Origin: Osedax symbiont Rs1
GTDB lineage: Bacteria > Pseudomonadota > Gammaproteobacteria > Pseudomonadales > Balneatricaceae
NCBI GenBank assembly: GCA_000416275.1
Contig: ASZJ01000089.1
Coordinates: forward strand, 62,001 to 126,000
Reading direction: 5' to 3'
DNA length: 64,000 nucleotides
Below, in pieces: positions 9,845-19,062 of this stretch (positions are counted from its first letter, which is position 1; the number at the start of each line of letters is the position of its first letter). The position numbers and the translations under genes are program-made. The notes below the pieces were generated by a model, which saw nothing but the letters and a program-made list of their open reading frames with translations, did no database searches and was not told where the DNA came from.

Positions 9845-9859
9845 GAAGTGAATCTGATA

Positions 9860-10738
9860 TTAAAATTTCATACTGAACAGCTGCCTAAACTCCGCCGCGC
9901 TCATCGTTTCACGACCCATGCTACTCGCCGTATTGACTGCCTGCTTAACCAGCACCGCGTTATTGTAGGCAAATTGACCACGCATGTTGTACAAGTTATT
10001 TTCAAAACCGACCCGTACGTCTCCGCCTAGCGAGAGCGCGGCACTCACACAGCGATGCTCATCTCGACCAAAGGCACAAACCGCCCAGGGAGTGCTATCT
10101 TGGTGCTCGATGATAAAGGGGAATAACTCGCCAGGCTCGGAGTACTGACCCTGATTATATCGCCCCAGCACGAATAAGACATGATGTCGATTAGCGGGCA
10201 GCATTCCCTTAGATTTTAATTGATGATACCAAGTGACCTCCTCTGCTGTGTATAAAATATATTGCGCGACAATACCTTGCTGCGCGACCCAATGAAAAAA
10301 TTCAGCAGCCGCTTCAAGCCCATTTTCAGAGGGCATAAATTCGCGCAGCGCAAACGAAGCGGCTTCGGGCTGGATGGCTTTAATCATCGCCATCTGCTGC
10401 GAAATAGAATAGATGCCTACTGCTTCCGTGGTGAGTTGCACCACTATATTATCACCGACTGTCTCACGCAAACAGTCATAGAGCCGATGATTATCATCAA
10501 TTTCTAGACTGTGACTAGCGTCCGCTTTTCGGGCGTGAGCATGCACCATAGTCGCTCCCGCCTGATAACTGAGCAGCGTATCCGCAGCCACTTGCGCTGC
10601 GGTTATAGGTAGATGAGCATGATCTTTTTTAGTTCTTCGCGCCCCATTTGGAGCGACGATGATGATCGCCTTATCCGCTGCTGGCATAATTTTCTGCTCT
10701 TCATCAAAGAGCGTCTGAGGTGTCAAATGTTCGTTCAT
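9860..10738 (-). CDS. Beta-keto acid cleavage enzyme (BKACE, DUF849)
   Basis: BKACE enzymes are Zn-dependent and condense a beta-keto acid with acetyl-CoA, giving acetoacetate and a new CoA ester. Visible are the zinc pair in TMVHAHAR (residues 66 and 68 from the ATG), the strand-2 VQLTTEAVG segment, ASFALREFMPSENG, and the C-terminal LSLGGDVRVGFENNLY, which contributes the third zinc ligand. At 292 aa the length fits. The ATG at 10738 is preferred; a GTG at 10747 in frame is also possible. It follows the aminotransferase gene by 26 bases, so the two form an operon. The real substrate is unknown; 3-dehydrocarnitine and beta-keto products of beta-amino acids are both possible. Confidence 0.85.
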   Translation of the reverse strand: MNEHLTPQTLFDEEQKIMPAADKAIIIVAPNGARRTKKDHAHLPITAAQVAADTLLSYQAGATMVHAHARKADASHSLEIDDNHRLYDCLRETVGDNIVVQLTTEAVGIYSISQQMAMIKAIQPEAASFALREFMPSENGLEAAAEFFHWVAQQGIVAQYILYTAEEVTWYHQLKSKGMLPANRHHVLFVLGRYNQGQYSEPGELFPFIIEHQDSTPWAVCAFGRDEHRCVSAALSLGGDVRVGFENNLYNMRGQFAYNNAVLVKQAVNTASSMGRETMSAAEFRQLFSMKF

Positions 10739-10764
10739 AGTAACCACTATTTTAATTGAAGAGT

Positions 10765-12111
10765 TCAGCTGAGGTCTAAATAACTAATTTTATCTAAAAC
10801 TTGATCAATCGATTTGGCCAGTGTTTCGACTAAAAAATCCACATCTGTTTGCTCTACAATATACGCGGGGGCGATAAGCAGATGATGACCCCGCCGACCA
10901 TCGACAGATCCAGCTCCCGGATAACAGAGTAAACCATTTTCCATCATTTGCGCTTTGAGCTGCAAGTGAAACTGCGACGACACCGGCAAAGGTGACTTGT
11001 CAGCTTTATCTTGCACTATTTCAAGCCCTCTAAACAGCCCTCTACCTCGAATATCACCGATCATTGGATGCTCTGCAAAATAGTGCTGTAGCTGTTGCTC
11101 TAGATACTCTCCCCGACTGTTCACCTTGGATAAGAGCTGTTCTTCAACAATCACCTGCTGCACTGCCAAAGCCGCGGCACAGGCGGTCGGGTGACCAATG
11201 TAGGTATGCCCATGCTGAAAAAAACCAGTGCCACTGGCGATAGTAGCATGAATTTTTGCACTGACCAGCACCGCACCTATTGGCTGATAGCCAGCACCCA
11301 AGCCTTTCGCCATCGTCACGATATCGGGAACTATCCCCTCCTGCTCATAGGCGAACAATGTACCCGTTCTGCCCATGCCGCACATCACCTCATCGAGAAT
11401 CAGTAAGATGCCATGTTGCTGACAAATTTGAGCAATTTTTTTAAAGTAGCCCGGCACACTCGGTACCGCACCTAAAGTGGCGCCAACCACCGGCTCCGCA
11501 ATAAAGGCAATCACATTATCCGCCCCCATCTCAGCCAATTTTTGCTCAAGCTGCAGCGCCACGCGCTGACCATACTGCCATTCGGTCTCTCCCTCCCGCT
11601 GCCCTCTATACGCATAGCAAGGTGCGATATAATTAGCCTTGGTCAGTAGCGGCGCAAAAGGTTCACGCCGCCAAGGATTACCGCCTATGCTCAACGCTCC
11701 CAGCGTATTCCCATGGTAACTTTGCTCACGACTAATAAATAGAGACCGCTGCGGCTCACCTTTTTCAAGGAAGTATTGGCGCGCTAACTTTAAAGCCGCT
11801 TCCACTGCTTCAGAGCCACCGCTAGTAAAATATACTTTACCCGTGCAACCTGGAGCTTGATCAACAAGAAACTCTGCCAATTGTTCAGCGGGCTCCGAGC
11901 TAAAAAATCCAGTGTGGGCAAAGGCAATTTTATCGATTTGGCTTTTAATTGCATCAATAACCACCGGATGAGAGTGACCCAAGCTAGACACGGCAGCGCC
12001 GCCCGATCCATCTAAATAGCGCCTGCCGTTTTGATCGATAATATAAGGCCCATCTCCGCGGACGGCAATCGGCATGGTTGCATTACAATTGCGTTGAAAT
12101 ACAGCAGTCAT
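10765..12111 (-). CDS. Class III PLP-dependent aminotransferase
   Basis: A 448-aa fold-type I aminotransferase of the omega-amino acid:pyruvate / aspartate aminotransferase-family group. Seen: PYIIDQNGRRYLDGSGG, the cofactor-phosphate loop TSGGSEAVEAALKLARQY, ILDEVMCGMGRTG with the PLP-pyridine aspartate, and the Schiff-base lysine in TMAKGLGAGYQPIGAV. I start at the ATG at 12111, which has GGAGA eight bases upstream; another ATG at 12141 adds ten residues. It is the first gene of a two-gene operon with BKACE and is divergent from a LysR regulator. Together these suggest catabolism of an amino compound to a beta-keto acid that BKACE then cleaves. Confidence 0.88.
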   Translation of the reverse strand: MTAVFQRNCNATMPIAVRGDGPYIIDQNGRRYLDGSGGAAVSSLGHSHPVVIDAIKSQIDKIAFAHTGFFSSEPAEQLAEFLVDQAPGCTGKVYFTSGGSEAVEAALKLARQYFLEKGEPQRSLFISREQSYHGNTLGALSIGGNPWRREPFAPLLTKANYIAPCYAYRGQREGETEWQYGQRVALQLEQKLAEMGADNVIAFIAEPVVGATLGAVPSVPGYFKKIAQICQQHGILLILDEVMCGMGRTGTLFAYEQEGIVPDIVTMAKGLGAGYQPIGAVLVSAKIHATIASGTGFFQHGHTYIGHPTACAAALAVQQVIVEEQLLSKVNSRGEYLEQQLQHYFAEHPMIGDIRGRGLFRGLEIVQDKADKSPLPVSSQFHLQLKAQMMENGLLCYPGAGSVDGRRGHHLLIAPAYIVEQTDVDFLVETLAKSIDQVLDKISYLDLS

Positions 12112-12382
12112 TGATGATTCTCCAGAGTGAATTTTGACCATCCGCGCTTCAAGGACACTCTGAAATTAGTCAGATGATCACTGCAAGCACTGAGCATTTG
12201 GCTCGCGTAGGGAGCTCTATTTAAATCAAGTTGCAGAAAATCTGCAATCGATTTATTATCACTAGTCATGAGTAAATAGAATATCTAAACCTACAACAGT
12301 TACTTTTACTCAAGTCAAGAACAGCTGTAATTGACACCCGGCACCGCCCCAGAAACTGATAGCTAACCGATCGAGAGCAACC

Positions 12383-13270
12383 ATGCGTGACTACCTACCC
12401 CCTATGCAAGCCCTAAAAAGCTTTGCCGCTGCGGCGAGATTATCCAGCGTTTCCAAAGCGGCTAAAGAACTCTGCGTTACACAGGGGGCAGTTAGTAAAC
12501 AAATAAAATTATTGGAAGCCTTTTTAAGTGTGCCCTTATTTATACGCTCAGCCAAAGGTATCTGTTTAACCACTGAAGGCCAGCTGTATTTACCGACCGT
12601 TATTAAGGTTCTCAGTGAATTAAATAACAGCGGCGAATCACTACAGCGCAACCCTAAACAGCAACAATTGCTACTCGATGTTATTCCATCGATGAGTAAC
12701 ATTTGGCTGATTCCCAGAATTCACAGTTTTGAGGATCGCTACCCGCACCTCAAAGTAGATTTGATCAACGGCGATGGCTCACCCGATTTCAACTTATCGC
12801 AGGCGGATATTTGCATCCGCTGCCTGCTACCGGCTGCAGCTTTAGCCAACAGTATCGAATTATTTAAAGAGCGGCTGATTTTAGTTGGGGCGCCACAGCT
12901 GATCGAAAAAACCAGCATTCGGCAGCCGACAGATATTTTACAACACCGGCTACTGCTGCAAAATACACGCCCGCTGATGTGGAATAATTTCTTAATCGAT
13001 CAGCAACTTAGCACTGAAGAATTGAATTTAGGGATGGGTTTTCAACATTTTTTCATGGCTCTGAAAGCCGCCGAAGAAGGATTGGGACTGGCGCTAATTC
13101 CAGATTTTCTAGCCAGCCAATCGATTCAACAGGGTAAATTAGTTAATCCTTTAGCGCTGAGTATTGAGACAGATTATGGCTATTACTTAATCAGTCCCAG
13201 CTATAAAACCCAATTGCGAAAAACCCAAGAGTTTATCAGCTGGCTACAGCAAGAGCTAATTGAGCCCTGA
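12383..13270 (+). CDS. LysR-family regulator, GcvA-like
   Basis: A 295-aa LysR-type regulator. The N-terminal winged helix-turn-helix is plain: LPPMQALKSFAAAARLSSVSK... with CVTQGAVSKQIKLLE at about residues 30-45. The effector domain runs from about 90, with the typical GLGLALIPDFLA segment near the end. The LPPMQALK opening is characteristic of the GcvA/AmpR-like subgroup. It is divergently transcribed from the aminotransferase-BKACE operon across 271 bases, the standard arrangement for a LysR protein controlling its neighbour. I could not pick out a specific T-N11-A operator with confidence. The inducer is unknown. Confidence 0.9.
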   Translation: MRDYLPPMQALKSFAAAARLSSVSKAAKELCVTQGAVSKQIKLLEAFLSVPLFIRSAKGICLTTEGQLYLPTVIKVLSELNNSGESLQRNPKQQQLLLDVIPSMSNIWLIPRIHSFEDRYPHLKVDLINGDGSPDFNLSQADICIRCLLPAAALANSIELFKERLILVGAPQLIEKTSIRQPTDILQHRLLLQNTRPLMWNNFLIDQQLSTEELNLGMGFQHFFMALKAAEEGLGLALIPDFLASQSIQQGKLVNPLALSIETDYGYYLISPSYKTQLRKTQEFISWLQQELIEP

Positions 13271-13705
13271 CCTTTGAACAGCGCCACAGTACAGCCAATA
13301 GTTTAGGTTGCACATCTCCCTTAAACTCTTACTTTACCCAACAAATCAAAACTTTCAAATTTACAACCTAGCACAACTCATTCTAAAAAATATTGATTAA
13401 AATCAAATAACCCTGAAATAAAAAATATAATTAGGCGGTAAATGATGCAGCGCAGCTAAGCAGCTCCTTTTTGCATCCTCTATCTAGGATCAGCGTATTA
13501 TACGACTATAGAGAACCGACAGAATTCATCATAATAAACAAGTAGTTTTCAGTCTTAAACAGAACCCTGACGAAAGTGATTTACTGGATCACCTTGCACA
13601 CTTAGCTTCCAGTAATCAAATTTTCAGATCGTGTTTTTGACTATGAATACTTATTAAAAAACTAAAAACCTGTGAATTCAATCTTATTTAGTAGCGAGCA
13701 GCGAT
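13271..13705 (+). other. nap operon upstream region with long leader
   Basis: The spacer between lysR and napE holds the FNR-type promoter (described separately) and about 270 bases of apparent untranslated leader. Within it GATGCA (13444-13449) and TGCATC (13472-13477) can pair. I see no reading frame and do not recognise a known riboswitch. Confidence 0.5.
13393..13431 (+). promoter_or_regulatory. FNR/Anr-dependent nap promoter
   Basis: TTGATTAAAATCAA at 13393-13406 is a perfect match to the TTGAT-N4-ATCAA FNR box. A consensus -10 TATAAT follows at 13426-13431. With a start site near 13438 the box centre falls at about -39 to -41, the class II activator position. This predicts oxygen-limited induction of napEFDABC. 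Confidence 0.85.
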
Positions 13706-13855
13706 ATGAATCAAGATATAAACCGCAAAGATGAGCTAAAAGCATTTTTACTCATCACTGTTGTATTAGCCCCCGTTTTAGCCGTGGTAATTGTTAGCGG
13801 TTTTGGTTTTTCAATTTGGATTTCACAACTCCTCATGGGGCCGCCAGGCTCTTAG
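13706..13855 (+). CDS. napE: Periplasmic nitrate reductase component NapE
   Basis: A 49-aa single-span membrane protein of the NapE family, recognised by reading the frame directly. It begins MNQDINRKDELKAFL, followed by a hydrophobic helix LITVVLAPVLAVVIV and ends GPPGS. The ELKAFL...LAPVLAV...GPPG pattern is typical of NapE. Its role is not settled; it is thought to be an integral membrane accessory of Nap. It is the first gene of the operon, with 28 bases to napF. The ribosome site is weak. It is easily missed because of its length. Confidence 0.88.
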   Translation: MNQDINRKDELKAFLLITVVLAPVLAVVIVSGFGFSIWISQLLMGPPGS

Positions 13856-13883
13856 ACATTTTTTTTAAATATAAGTTACTGCG

Positions 13884-14366
13884 ATGACCAATTTAGCCAG
13901 ACGCCGATTTTTTAAAGGCCGGCAAAATAGCACCCATCAAGCACTGCCTTGGGCTGTCTCCAAAACAGATTTTTTTGATAAATGCGAGCGCTGTACTTTA
14001 TGCATTTCAGCTTGTGAAACGCAGATTATTAAAAAAGGTGATGGCGGCTTTCCAACCATAGATTTCTCGCAGGGAGAGTGCAGTTACTGTTATCAGTGTG
14101 CCAGTGTTTGCCCGCAGCCTATATTTAATCTTAAAAGCACTAACCCTTGGCAGCAAACGGTCAGCATTGATGCTAGCTGTTTAACCATGCAAAAAGTAAC
14201 TTGTCGCAGTTGTGAAGATGCTTGTGAACCAATGGCAATTACGTTCAAAGCGATCCTTGCAAGCCCTGCTCAACCGGTCATAAATACCGATTTATGTAAT
14301 GGCTGCGGTGCCTGTATAAAACCTTGCCCAACCCAAAGCTTAACGATTTCTCAAGGAGAGCATTAA
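13884..14366 (+). CDS. napF: Ferredoxin-type protein NapF
   Basis: A 160-aa cytoplasmic iron-sulfur protein that helps mature or reactivate the NapA catalytic subunit before Tat export. Cysteine clusters visible in order: CERCTLCISACE, CSYCYQCASVCP, then CRSCEDACEP, and CNGCGACIKPCP at the C-terminus, consistent with several [4Fe-4S] centres. No signal peptide or membrane helix. Its TAA stop overlaps the napD ATG by one base (TAATG), implying translational coupling. Confidence 0.93.
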   Translation: MTNLARRRFFKGRQNSTHQALPWAVSKTDFFDKCERCTLCISACETQIIKKGDGGFPTIDFSQGECSYCYQCASVCPQPIFNLKSTNPWQQTVSIDASCLTMQKVTCRSCEDACEPMAITFKAILASPAQPVINTDLCNGCGACIKPCPTQSLTISQGEH

Positions 14367-14635
14367 TGGAAATTGAATACTCGAGTCACCAGCCTGATGA
14401 TGACACTGCACATGTGATTTCAATGATACTAATGACCAGACCCCAACACAAACAGCAGGTGATTGAAGTTATTAAGCAATTGCCTGGCAGCGAAGTGCAC
14501 GGCAGTGACGAGCAGGGCCGGATTGTGGTGGTTGCCGAGGCAGACAGCAATTTTGAATTAGTCAAACGTATGGAAAAACTCCAGAATATTGAGCATATAG
14601 TATCAAGCTCACTGGTTTTTCATCAAATCGCCTAA
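14366..14635 (+). CDS. napD: NapD, NapA signal-peptide chaperone
   Basis: An 89-aa protein of the NapD family. It binds the twin-arginine signal of NapA in the cytoplasm and delays export until cofactors are loaded. The ferredoxin-like fold segments HVISMILMTRP and EVHGSDEQGRIVVVAE match the family. I choose the ATG at 14366, which overlaps the napF stop by one base and has AAGGAGAG upstream, over an in-frame upstream start at 14324. Unusually, 225 bases separate it from napA. Confidence 0.92.
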   Translation: MEIEYSSHQPDDDTAHVISMILMTRPQHKQQVIEVIKQLPGSEVHGSDEQGRIVVVAEADSNFELVKRMEKLQNIEHIVSSSLVFHQIA

Positions 14636-14860
14636 TTAGAAAAAATGCTTTTGACCGACAGGGCAGAGCAAATTTTAGATGACCGACGGGCTGGTTAACC
14701 GTCAACAAGCGATCACCACCGCTTGCGCTTATTTAGTTGTTTTAATGATCGCAAAGCAGCGGTGCACTGCATCGCACACTATCACCAACCACCAGTATGA
14801 CGTTTTTTGAGTAGCGCCTAATAAAGGTAGCACTCTCACTTTGATTAACAGGAAATAGCC
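14636..14860 (+). other. Unusual napD-napA gap
   Basis: 225 bases without a gene where napD and napA are normally adjacent. It contains a small hairpin, CAAGCG/CGCTTG at 14706-14711 and 14720-14725, and two similar GACCGAC-G segments. It may hold a secondary promoter or an mRNA processing site. Neither is demonstrated. Confidence 0.45.
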
Positions 14861-17362
14861 ATGAAAGTAAACAGAAGAGACTTTGTTAAAGCACAAGCTG
14901 CCAGTGCTGCAGCTGTTGCCGCAGGTATCAGTTTACCCACCTCAGCCACTAATTTAATCACCTCTACAGCAGATACAGAAATCCATTGGGACAAAGCTCC
15001 CTGTCGTTTTTGTGGGACCGGTTGCTCAGTATTAGTAGGTACCAAAAACGGTAAAATTGTCGCCACTCAAGGAGATCCAGAATCACCTGTCAACAAGGGA
15101 TTAAACTGCGTAAAAGGTTATTTCCTCTCCAAGATAATGTACGGCAAAGACCGGCTTAAGACACCGATGCTAAGAATGACCGATGGCAAATTCGATAAGA
15201 ACGGTGAGTTCGCGCCGATCACTTGGGATCAAGCTTTTGACATCATGGCTGAAAAATGGAAAGCCGCCATTGCCAAAACTCGTAACTCTGACGAAATGCC
15301 ACCTGTCGGCATGTTCGGTTCAGGACAGTGGACGGTCTTTGAGGGATATGCGGCAGTTAAGTTAATGAAAGCTGGATTTCGCACCAACCATCTTGACCCC
15401 AATGCTCGACATTGTATGGCATCTGCGGTGGGTGGTTTTATGCGCACCTTTGGCATCGACGAGCCAATGGGCTGCTATGATGACTTAGAAAAAGCCGACG
15501 CCTTTGTGCTCTGGGGCTCGAACATGGCAGAAATGCACCCTATTTTGTGGACCAGATTGTCCGATAGAGCGCTAAGCGCACCGCACGTTGAAGTCGCAGT
15601 TCTCTCTACTTATAAGCACCGCAGCTTTGAACTAGCGACCAATGGCATGGTATTTACCCCGCAAACCGATCTGGCGATCCTCAATTACATTGCCCACTAT
15701 ATTATTGAGAGCGGTAATGTTGACCACGAGTTCGTCAAAAAGCATACCAATTTCCGCCGTGGAACCACCGATATCGGCTATGGCTTAAGACCTGAACACC
15801 CTCTGGAGCAAGCGGCCGCCAACCCTGGCAAAGGTAGCTCTACACCGATGACTTTCGAGGAATTCGCTGAATTTGTCAGCGACTATACTCTCGAATACAC
15901 AGAGCAGTTATCGGGTGTCCCCGCAGAAAACTTACTGCGTTTAGCCAAGCTATATGCCGATCCTAAAATTAATCTTGTCTCATACTGGACCATGGGCTTT
16001 AACCAGCACACACGTGGAGTGTGGGCTAATAACATGTGTTACAACATCCACTTGTTAACCGGTAAAATCTCTAAACCAGGTTGTGGACCTTTCTCACTAA
16101 CTGGCCAGCCTTCTGCCTGTGGCACCGCGCGTGAAGTCGGAACTTTCTCGCACCGTCTACCCGCCGATTTGGTGGTTAAGAAAAAAGCCCATCGCGATAT
16201 TGCAGAGAAAATATGGAAGCTACCTGAGGGCACCGTACCTGCTAAAAATGGCTACCACGCGGTCCTGCAAAACCGTATGTTAAAAGACGGCAAATTAAAT
16301 GTTTACTGGACTTTGTGTAACAACAACATGCAGACAGCCCCGAACATGAATGAAGAAGGCTTGCCTGGCTATCGCAACCCTGAAGCTTTCATTGTCTGCT
16401 CTGATCCGTACCCAACTGTTACCGCTCAAGCTTCTGACTTAGTGCTGCCCACTTCCATGTGGACTGAAAAAGAAGGTGCTTTTGGCAACGCCGAGCGCCG
16501 CACCCAGTTTTGGTATCAGCAAGTGCCTGCCAGTGAAGGATCTAAATCGGATCTCTGGCAAATGGTTGAGTTTTCCAAGCGCTTTAAGGTGGAAGAGGTT
16601 TGGTCAGATGAACTACTCGCCAAGTCACCAGAATATAGAGGCAAAACACTTTACGACATACTCTTTCGCAATGGCCAAGTCGATGAGTTTCCATCCTCTG
16701 ATTTCAAAGGTCGGATGAATGATGAAGTAGATCACTTTGGCTTCTACTTACAGAAGGGATTATTTGAAGAGTACGCCACTTTTGGTCGCGGCCATGGGCA
16801 CGATTTAGCACCTTTTGATACCTATCACAAAGTACGCGGTTTACGCTGGCCGGTAGTTAACGGCAAAGAAACCTTGTGGCGCTTTAAGGAGGGGTCCGAT
16901 CCCTATGTTGAAGCGGGAACTGGCTATCAGTTTTATGGTAAAAAAGATAAAAAAGCGATCATTTTCGCCCTACCTTACGAGCCAGCGGCTGAGTCACCTG
17001 ATGAAGAGTACAACTTATGGCTATGTACCGGTCGAGTGTTGGAGCACTGGCACTCAGGCACAATGACCAGACGGGTACCCGAGCTATATAGAGCCTTTCC
17101 AGATGCTGTGGTATTTATGCACCCAGATGATGCTAAAGACCGCGGGTTGAGACGAGGCGATGAAGTAAAAGTCATATCACGTCGTGGTGAAATAAATAGT
17201 CGAATCGAAACGCGCGGCCGCAATAGAGTACCTAAAGGGCTAGTATTCATTCCGTTTTTTGATGCTAAGCAACTAGTTAATCGCCTGACATTGGATGCCA
17301 CCGATCCTCTATCAAAAGAAACTGACTATAAAAAATGCGCCATTAAAATAATGAAAGCCTAA
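14861..17362 (+). CDS. napA: Periplasmic nitrate reductase catalytic subunit
   Basis: NapA (833 aa) reduces nitrate to nitrite in the periplasm using bis-MGD molybdenum and one [4Fe-4S] cluster. The N-terminus has a twin-arginine signal, NRRDFVKAQ, followed by an alanine-rich hydrophobic stretch. Cluster cysteines are at 48, 51, 55 and 83. The Mo-ligand cysteine is Cys185 in [10 protein letters not shown]. The C-terminal dinucleotide-binding domain contains [22 protein letters not shown]. Length matches the family. A good ribosome site, AGGAAA, precedes the ATG. It works with the di-haem NapB and the quinol dehydrogenase NapC encoded next. Confidence 0.98.
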   Translation: MKVNRRDFVKAQAASAAAVAAGISLPTSATNLITSTADTEIHWDKAPCRFCGTGCSVLVGTKNGKIVATQGDPESPVNKGLNCVKGYFLSKIMYGKDRLKTPMLRMTDGKFDKNGEFAPITWDQAFDIMAEKWKAAIAKTRNSDEMPPVGMFGSGQWTVFEGYAAVKLMKAGFRTNHLDPNARHCMASAVGGFMRTFGIDEPMGCYDDLEKADAFVLWGSNMAEMHPILWTRLSDRALSAPHVEVAVLSTYKHRSFELATNGMVFTPQTDLAILNYIAHYIIESGNVDHEFVKKHTNFRRGTTDIGYGLRPEHPLEQAAANPGKGSSTPMTFEEFAEFVSDYTLEYTEQLSGVPAENLLRLAKLYADPKINLVSYWTMGFNQHTRGVWANNMCYNIHLLTGKISKPGCGPFSLTGQPSACGTAREVGTFSHRLPADLVVKKKAHRDIAEKIWKLPEGTVPAKNGYHAVLQNRMLKDGKLNVYWTLCNNNMQTAPNMNEEGLPGYRNPEAFIVCSDPYPTVTAQASDLVLPTSMWTEKEGAFGNAERRTQFWYQQVPASEGSKSDLWQMVEFSKRFKVEEVWSDELLAKSPEYRGKTLYDILFRNGQVDEFPSSDFKGRMNDEVDHFGFYLQKGLFEEYATFGRGHGHDLAPFDTYHKVRGLRWPVVNGKETLWRFKEGSDPYVEAGTGYQFYGKKDKKAIIFALPYEPAAESPDEEYNLWLCTGRVLEHWHSGTMTRRVPELYRAFPDAVVFMHPDDAKDRGLRRGDEVKVISRRGEINSRIETRGRNRVPKGLVFIPFFDAKQLVNRLTLDATDPLSKETDYKKCAIKIMKA

Positions 17363-17439
17363 CCAACACTTTGAGCAACTTAGCAGTTATTTGTACCAAT
17401 CAACGTACCTATAATCTGCTAAGTAAGTGGAGAACCATC

Positions 17440-17871
17440 ATGAAAAAATTATTACTAGCAACTTTGTTACTTGTATCGAGCGTGGTATTTGCCGCCAATG
17501 AAGGGGTTATGTCATTGCGTTCACAGAGTTTAGACGTACAAGATCCCGCTGAGAAGTTAAAAAATTATCCCAAGGAAAACTTACAGCAACCGATTAACTA
17601 TATTCAACAACCGCCACTGATTCCCCACCATATCAGAGGCTATGAAGTTGATCGCAAAACCAACAAGTGCCTAACTTGCCATAGTTTTAAAAACTTTAAG
17701 CGTTACGGGGCTACCAAAATAAGTGTCACTCACTTTATCAACCGCGAGGGCCAAGCCCTAAGTGACGTGTCTCCAAGACGCTACTTCTGTCTACAGTGTC
17801 ACGTGCCACAAGTAAAGGCAAAACCATTGGTAGAAAATACATTTGAACCGACTGGCGCATTAGCAGAATAG
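17440..17871 (+). CDS. napB: Di-haem cytochrome NapB
   Basis: A 143-aa periplasmic cytochrome that passes electrons from NapC to NapA. The Sec signal peptide is MKKLLLATLLLVSSVVFA. Two haem c motifs, CLTCH and CLQCH, are present, with conserved distal histidines in PPLIPHHI and VTHFIN. I start at the ATG at 17440, which begins the signal peptide and has GTGGAG upstream. A longer in-frame start at 17371 adds a non-signal-like stretch. napC follows after ten bases. Confidence 0.95.
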   Translation: MKKLLLATLLLVSSVVFAANEGVMSLRSQSLDVQDPAEKLKNYPKENLQQPINYIQQPPLIPHHIRGYEVDRKTNKCLTCHSFKNFKRYGATKISVTHFINREGQALSDVSPRRYFCLQCHVPQVKAKPLVENTFEPTGALAE

Positions 17872-17881
17872 GAGGTAGATC

Positions 17882-18469
17882 ATGCGAGCACTAAAAAAAT
17901 TCTATCAAATACTCTGCAAGCCGGCTGTACACTACAGCTTGGGGTTTCTGACTATTGGTGGTTTCGTCGCCGGAATTTTATTCTGGGGTGCCTTTAACAC
18001 CGCACTGGAAGCCACTAACACTGAGGCGTTTTGCACCTCGTGCCATGAGATGCGCAACAATGTATTTGAAGAATTAAAACCGACTATTCACTATAGTAAT
18101 AGATCTGGGGTCAGGGCAACTTGTCCCGACTGCCATGTTCCTCACAAATGGGTAGACAAGATCGCCCGCAAAATGCAGGCATCCAAAGAAGTCTGGGGCA
18201 AAATTTTTGGCACCATCAGCACCCGTGAAAAATTTGAGGCGAAACGCTTACATTTAGCACAAAATGAGTGGACTCGATTAAAGGCCAACGACTCATTAGA
18301 ATGTCGTAACTGTCACGAGTTTGATAGCATGGATTTCACTTTGCAAGCAGAGCGAGCAGCGCGTCAGCACTCTTCATCTCTAGCAAGCGGCGAGAAAACC
18401 TGCATTGATTGCCACAAGGGCATCGCTCATGAACTGCCGGATATGAAAGGAGTTGAAGGATACCAGTAA
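17882..18469 (+). CDS. napC: Tetra-haem quinol dehydrogenase NapC
   Basis: A 195-aa NapC/NirT-family membrane-anchored cytochrome that oxidises quinol and feeds NapB/NapA. One N-terminal transmembrane helix (about residues 18-38) anchors the periplasmic domain. Four haem-binding motifs are seen: CTSCHEM, CPDCHVP, CRNCHEF and CIDCHKG. It ends the operon. No napGH genes are present, so quinol oxidation depends on NapC alone. A ribosome site GGAGG lies six bases before the ATG. A strong 13-bp hairpin follows the gene. Confidence 0.96.
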   Translation: MRALKKFYQILCKPAVHYSLGFLTIGGFVAGILFWGAFNTALEATNTEAFCTSCHEMRNNVFEELKPTIHYSNRSGVRATCPDCHVPHKWVDKIARKMQASKEVWGKIFGTISTREKFEAKRLHLAQNEWTRLKANDSLECRNCHEFDSMDFTLQAERAARQHSSSLASGEKTCIDCHKGIAHELPDMKGVEGYQ

Positions 18470-18507
18470 AGCTCGCCTTCACCGCGAGTGGCAAGCTTAT
18501 AATCAGT

Positions 18508-18552
18508 ACGCTGACAGTCAACATCCCCACCGGGTATGCTGACTGTCAGCGT
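18508..18552 (+). terminator. Hairpin at the end of the nap operon
   Basis: ACGCTGACAGTCA (18508-18520) and TGACTGTCAGCGT (18540-18552) form a perfect 13-bp stem with a 19-base loop, 38 bases after the napC stop. The tail (ATATTTAATTGATTTTTA) is only loosely T-rich, so it may terminate or simply protect the mRNA 3' end. Confidence 0.6.
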
Positions 18553-19062
18553 ATATTTAATTGATTTTTAAGCGGGAAATAGCTATCGCTCCGCGCTGTG
18601 TCAGCTTTATTAACCGCTGCTCATAGCGCTACTTACCTACAGTGGCAATTCACAGCCCTATGCTACAGCGCACAATAGCAGCTAAGATTGGGACGACTAG
18701 CTAAGTAATTTTAAAGAGTCGGCCACTTTTCCAAATAATCACCACGCTATCTATTTATCTATTTTCAGCAATAAAAAAAACCTTTACATGACAGCTGTAC
18801 TTGCGGAGCCATGTAAAGGCCCGTAAACCATAAAACCTGAAAAACCTTGCCGATTTAGCAGACACGCCAAATAAAATATGAACTAATAAGTGCCGCTTTT
18901 CACATACACAATTAGTCTAGTTTAATTAACAGATAATTCTAGTCAGCGAATAAAAATAACCACCCCAAAACTCCTATCGACTGGTAAACCAAATAGTCAC
19001 TCGCTCTATCAGACCCCGTTTAAAGAACTAACTCTAAACAGATATCGCTGCTCCTAGCATCA
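18553..19062 (-). other. Intergenic between convergent napC and BCCT genes
   Basis: About 510 bases with no gene-like frame. It contains the minus-strand terminator of the transporter gene near 18773-18819 and nothing else I can name. Confidence 0.5.
18773..18819 (-). terminator. Intrinsic terminator downstream of the BCCT gene
   Basis: CCTTTACATG (18781-18790) pairs with CATGTAAAGG (18810-18819). On the minus strand the stem is followed by eight consecutive T. It lies about 245 bases beyond the transporter stop. Confidence 0.8.

Larger units (their letters stand above)
8118..9846 (-). mobile_element. IS1380-family insertion sequence
   Basis: A complete-looking element of about 1.73 kb. Terminal inverted repeats are TAGCCCGCATGTTGCA at 8120-8135 and TGCAATATGCGGGCTA at 9829-9844, with one mismatch in 16. 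The outermost CCTAG start is typical of this family. It encodes one intact transposase on the minus strand. About 210 bases inside the left end after the transposase stop are non-coding. It lies between the valS terminator and the 3' end of the BKACE gene, 15 bases from the BKACE stop, so no gene is broken. I see no direct target duplication of 4-5 bases. Exact ends are uncertain by one or two bases. Confidence 0.88.
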
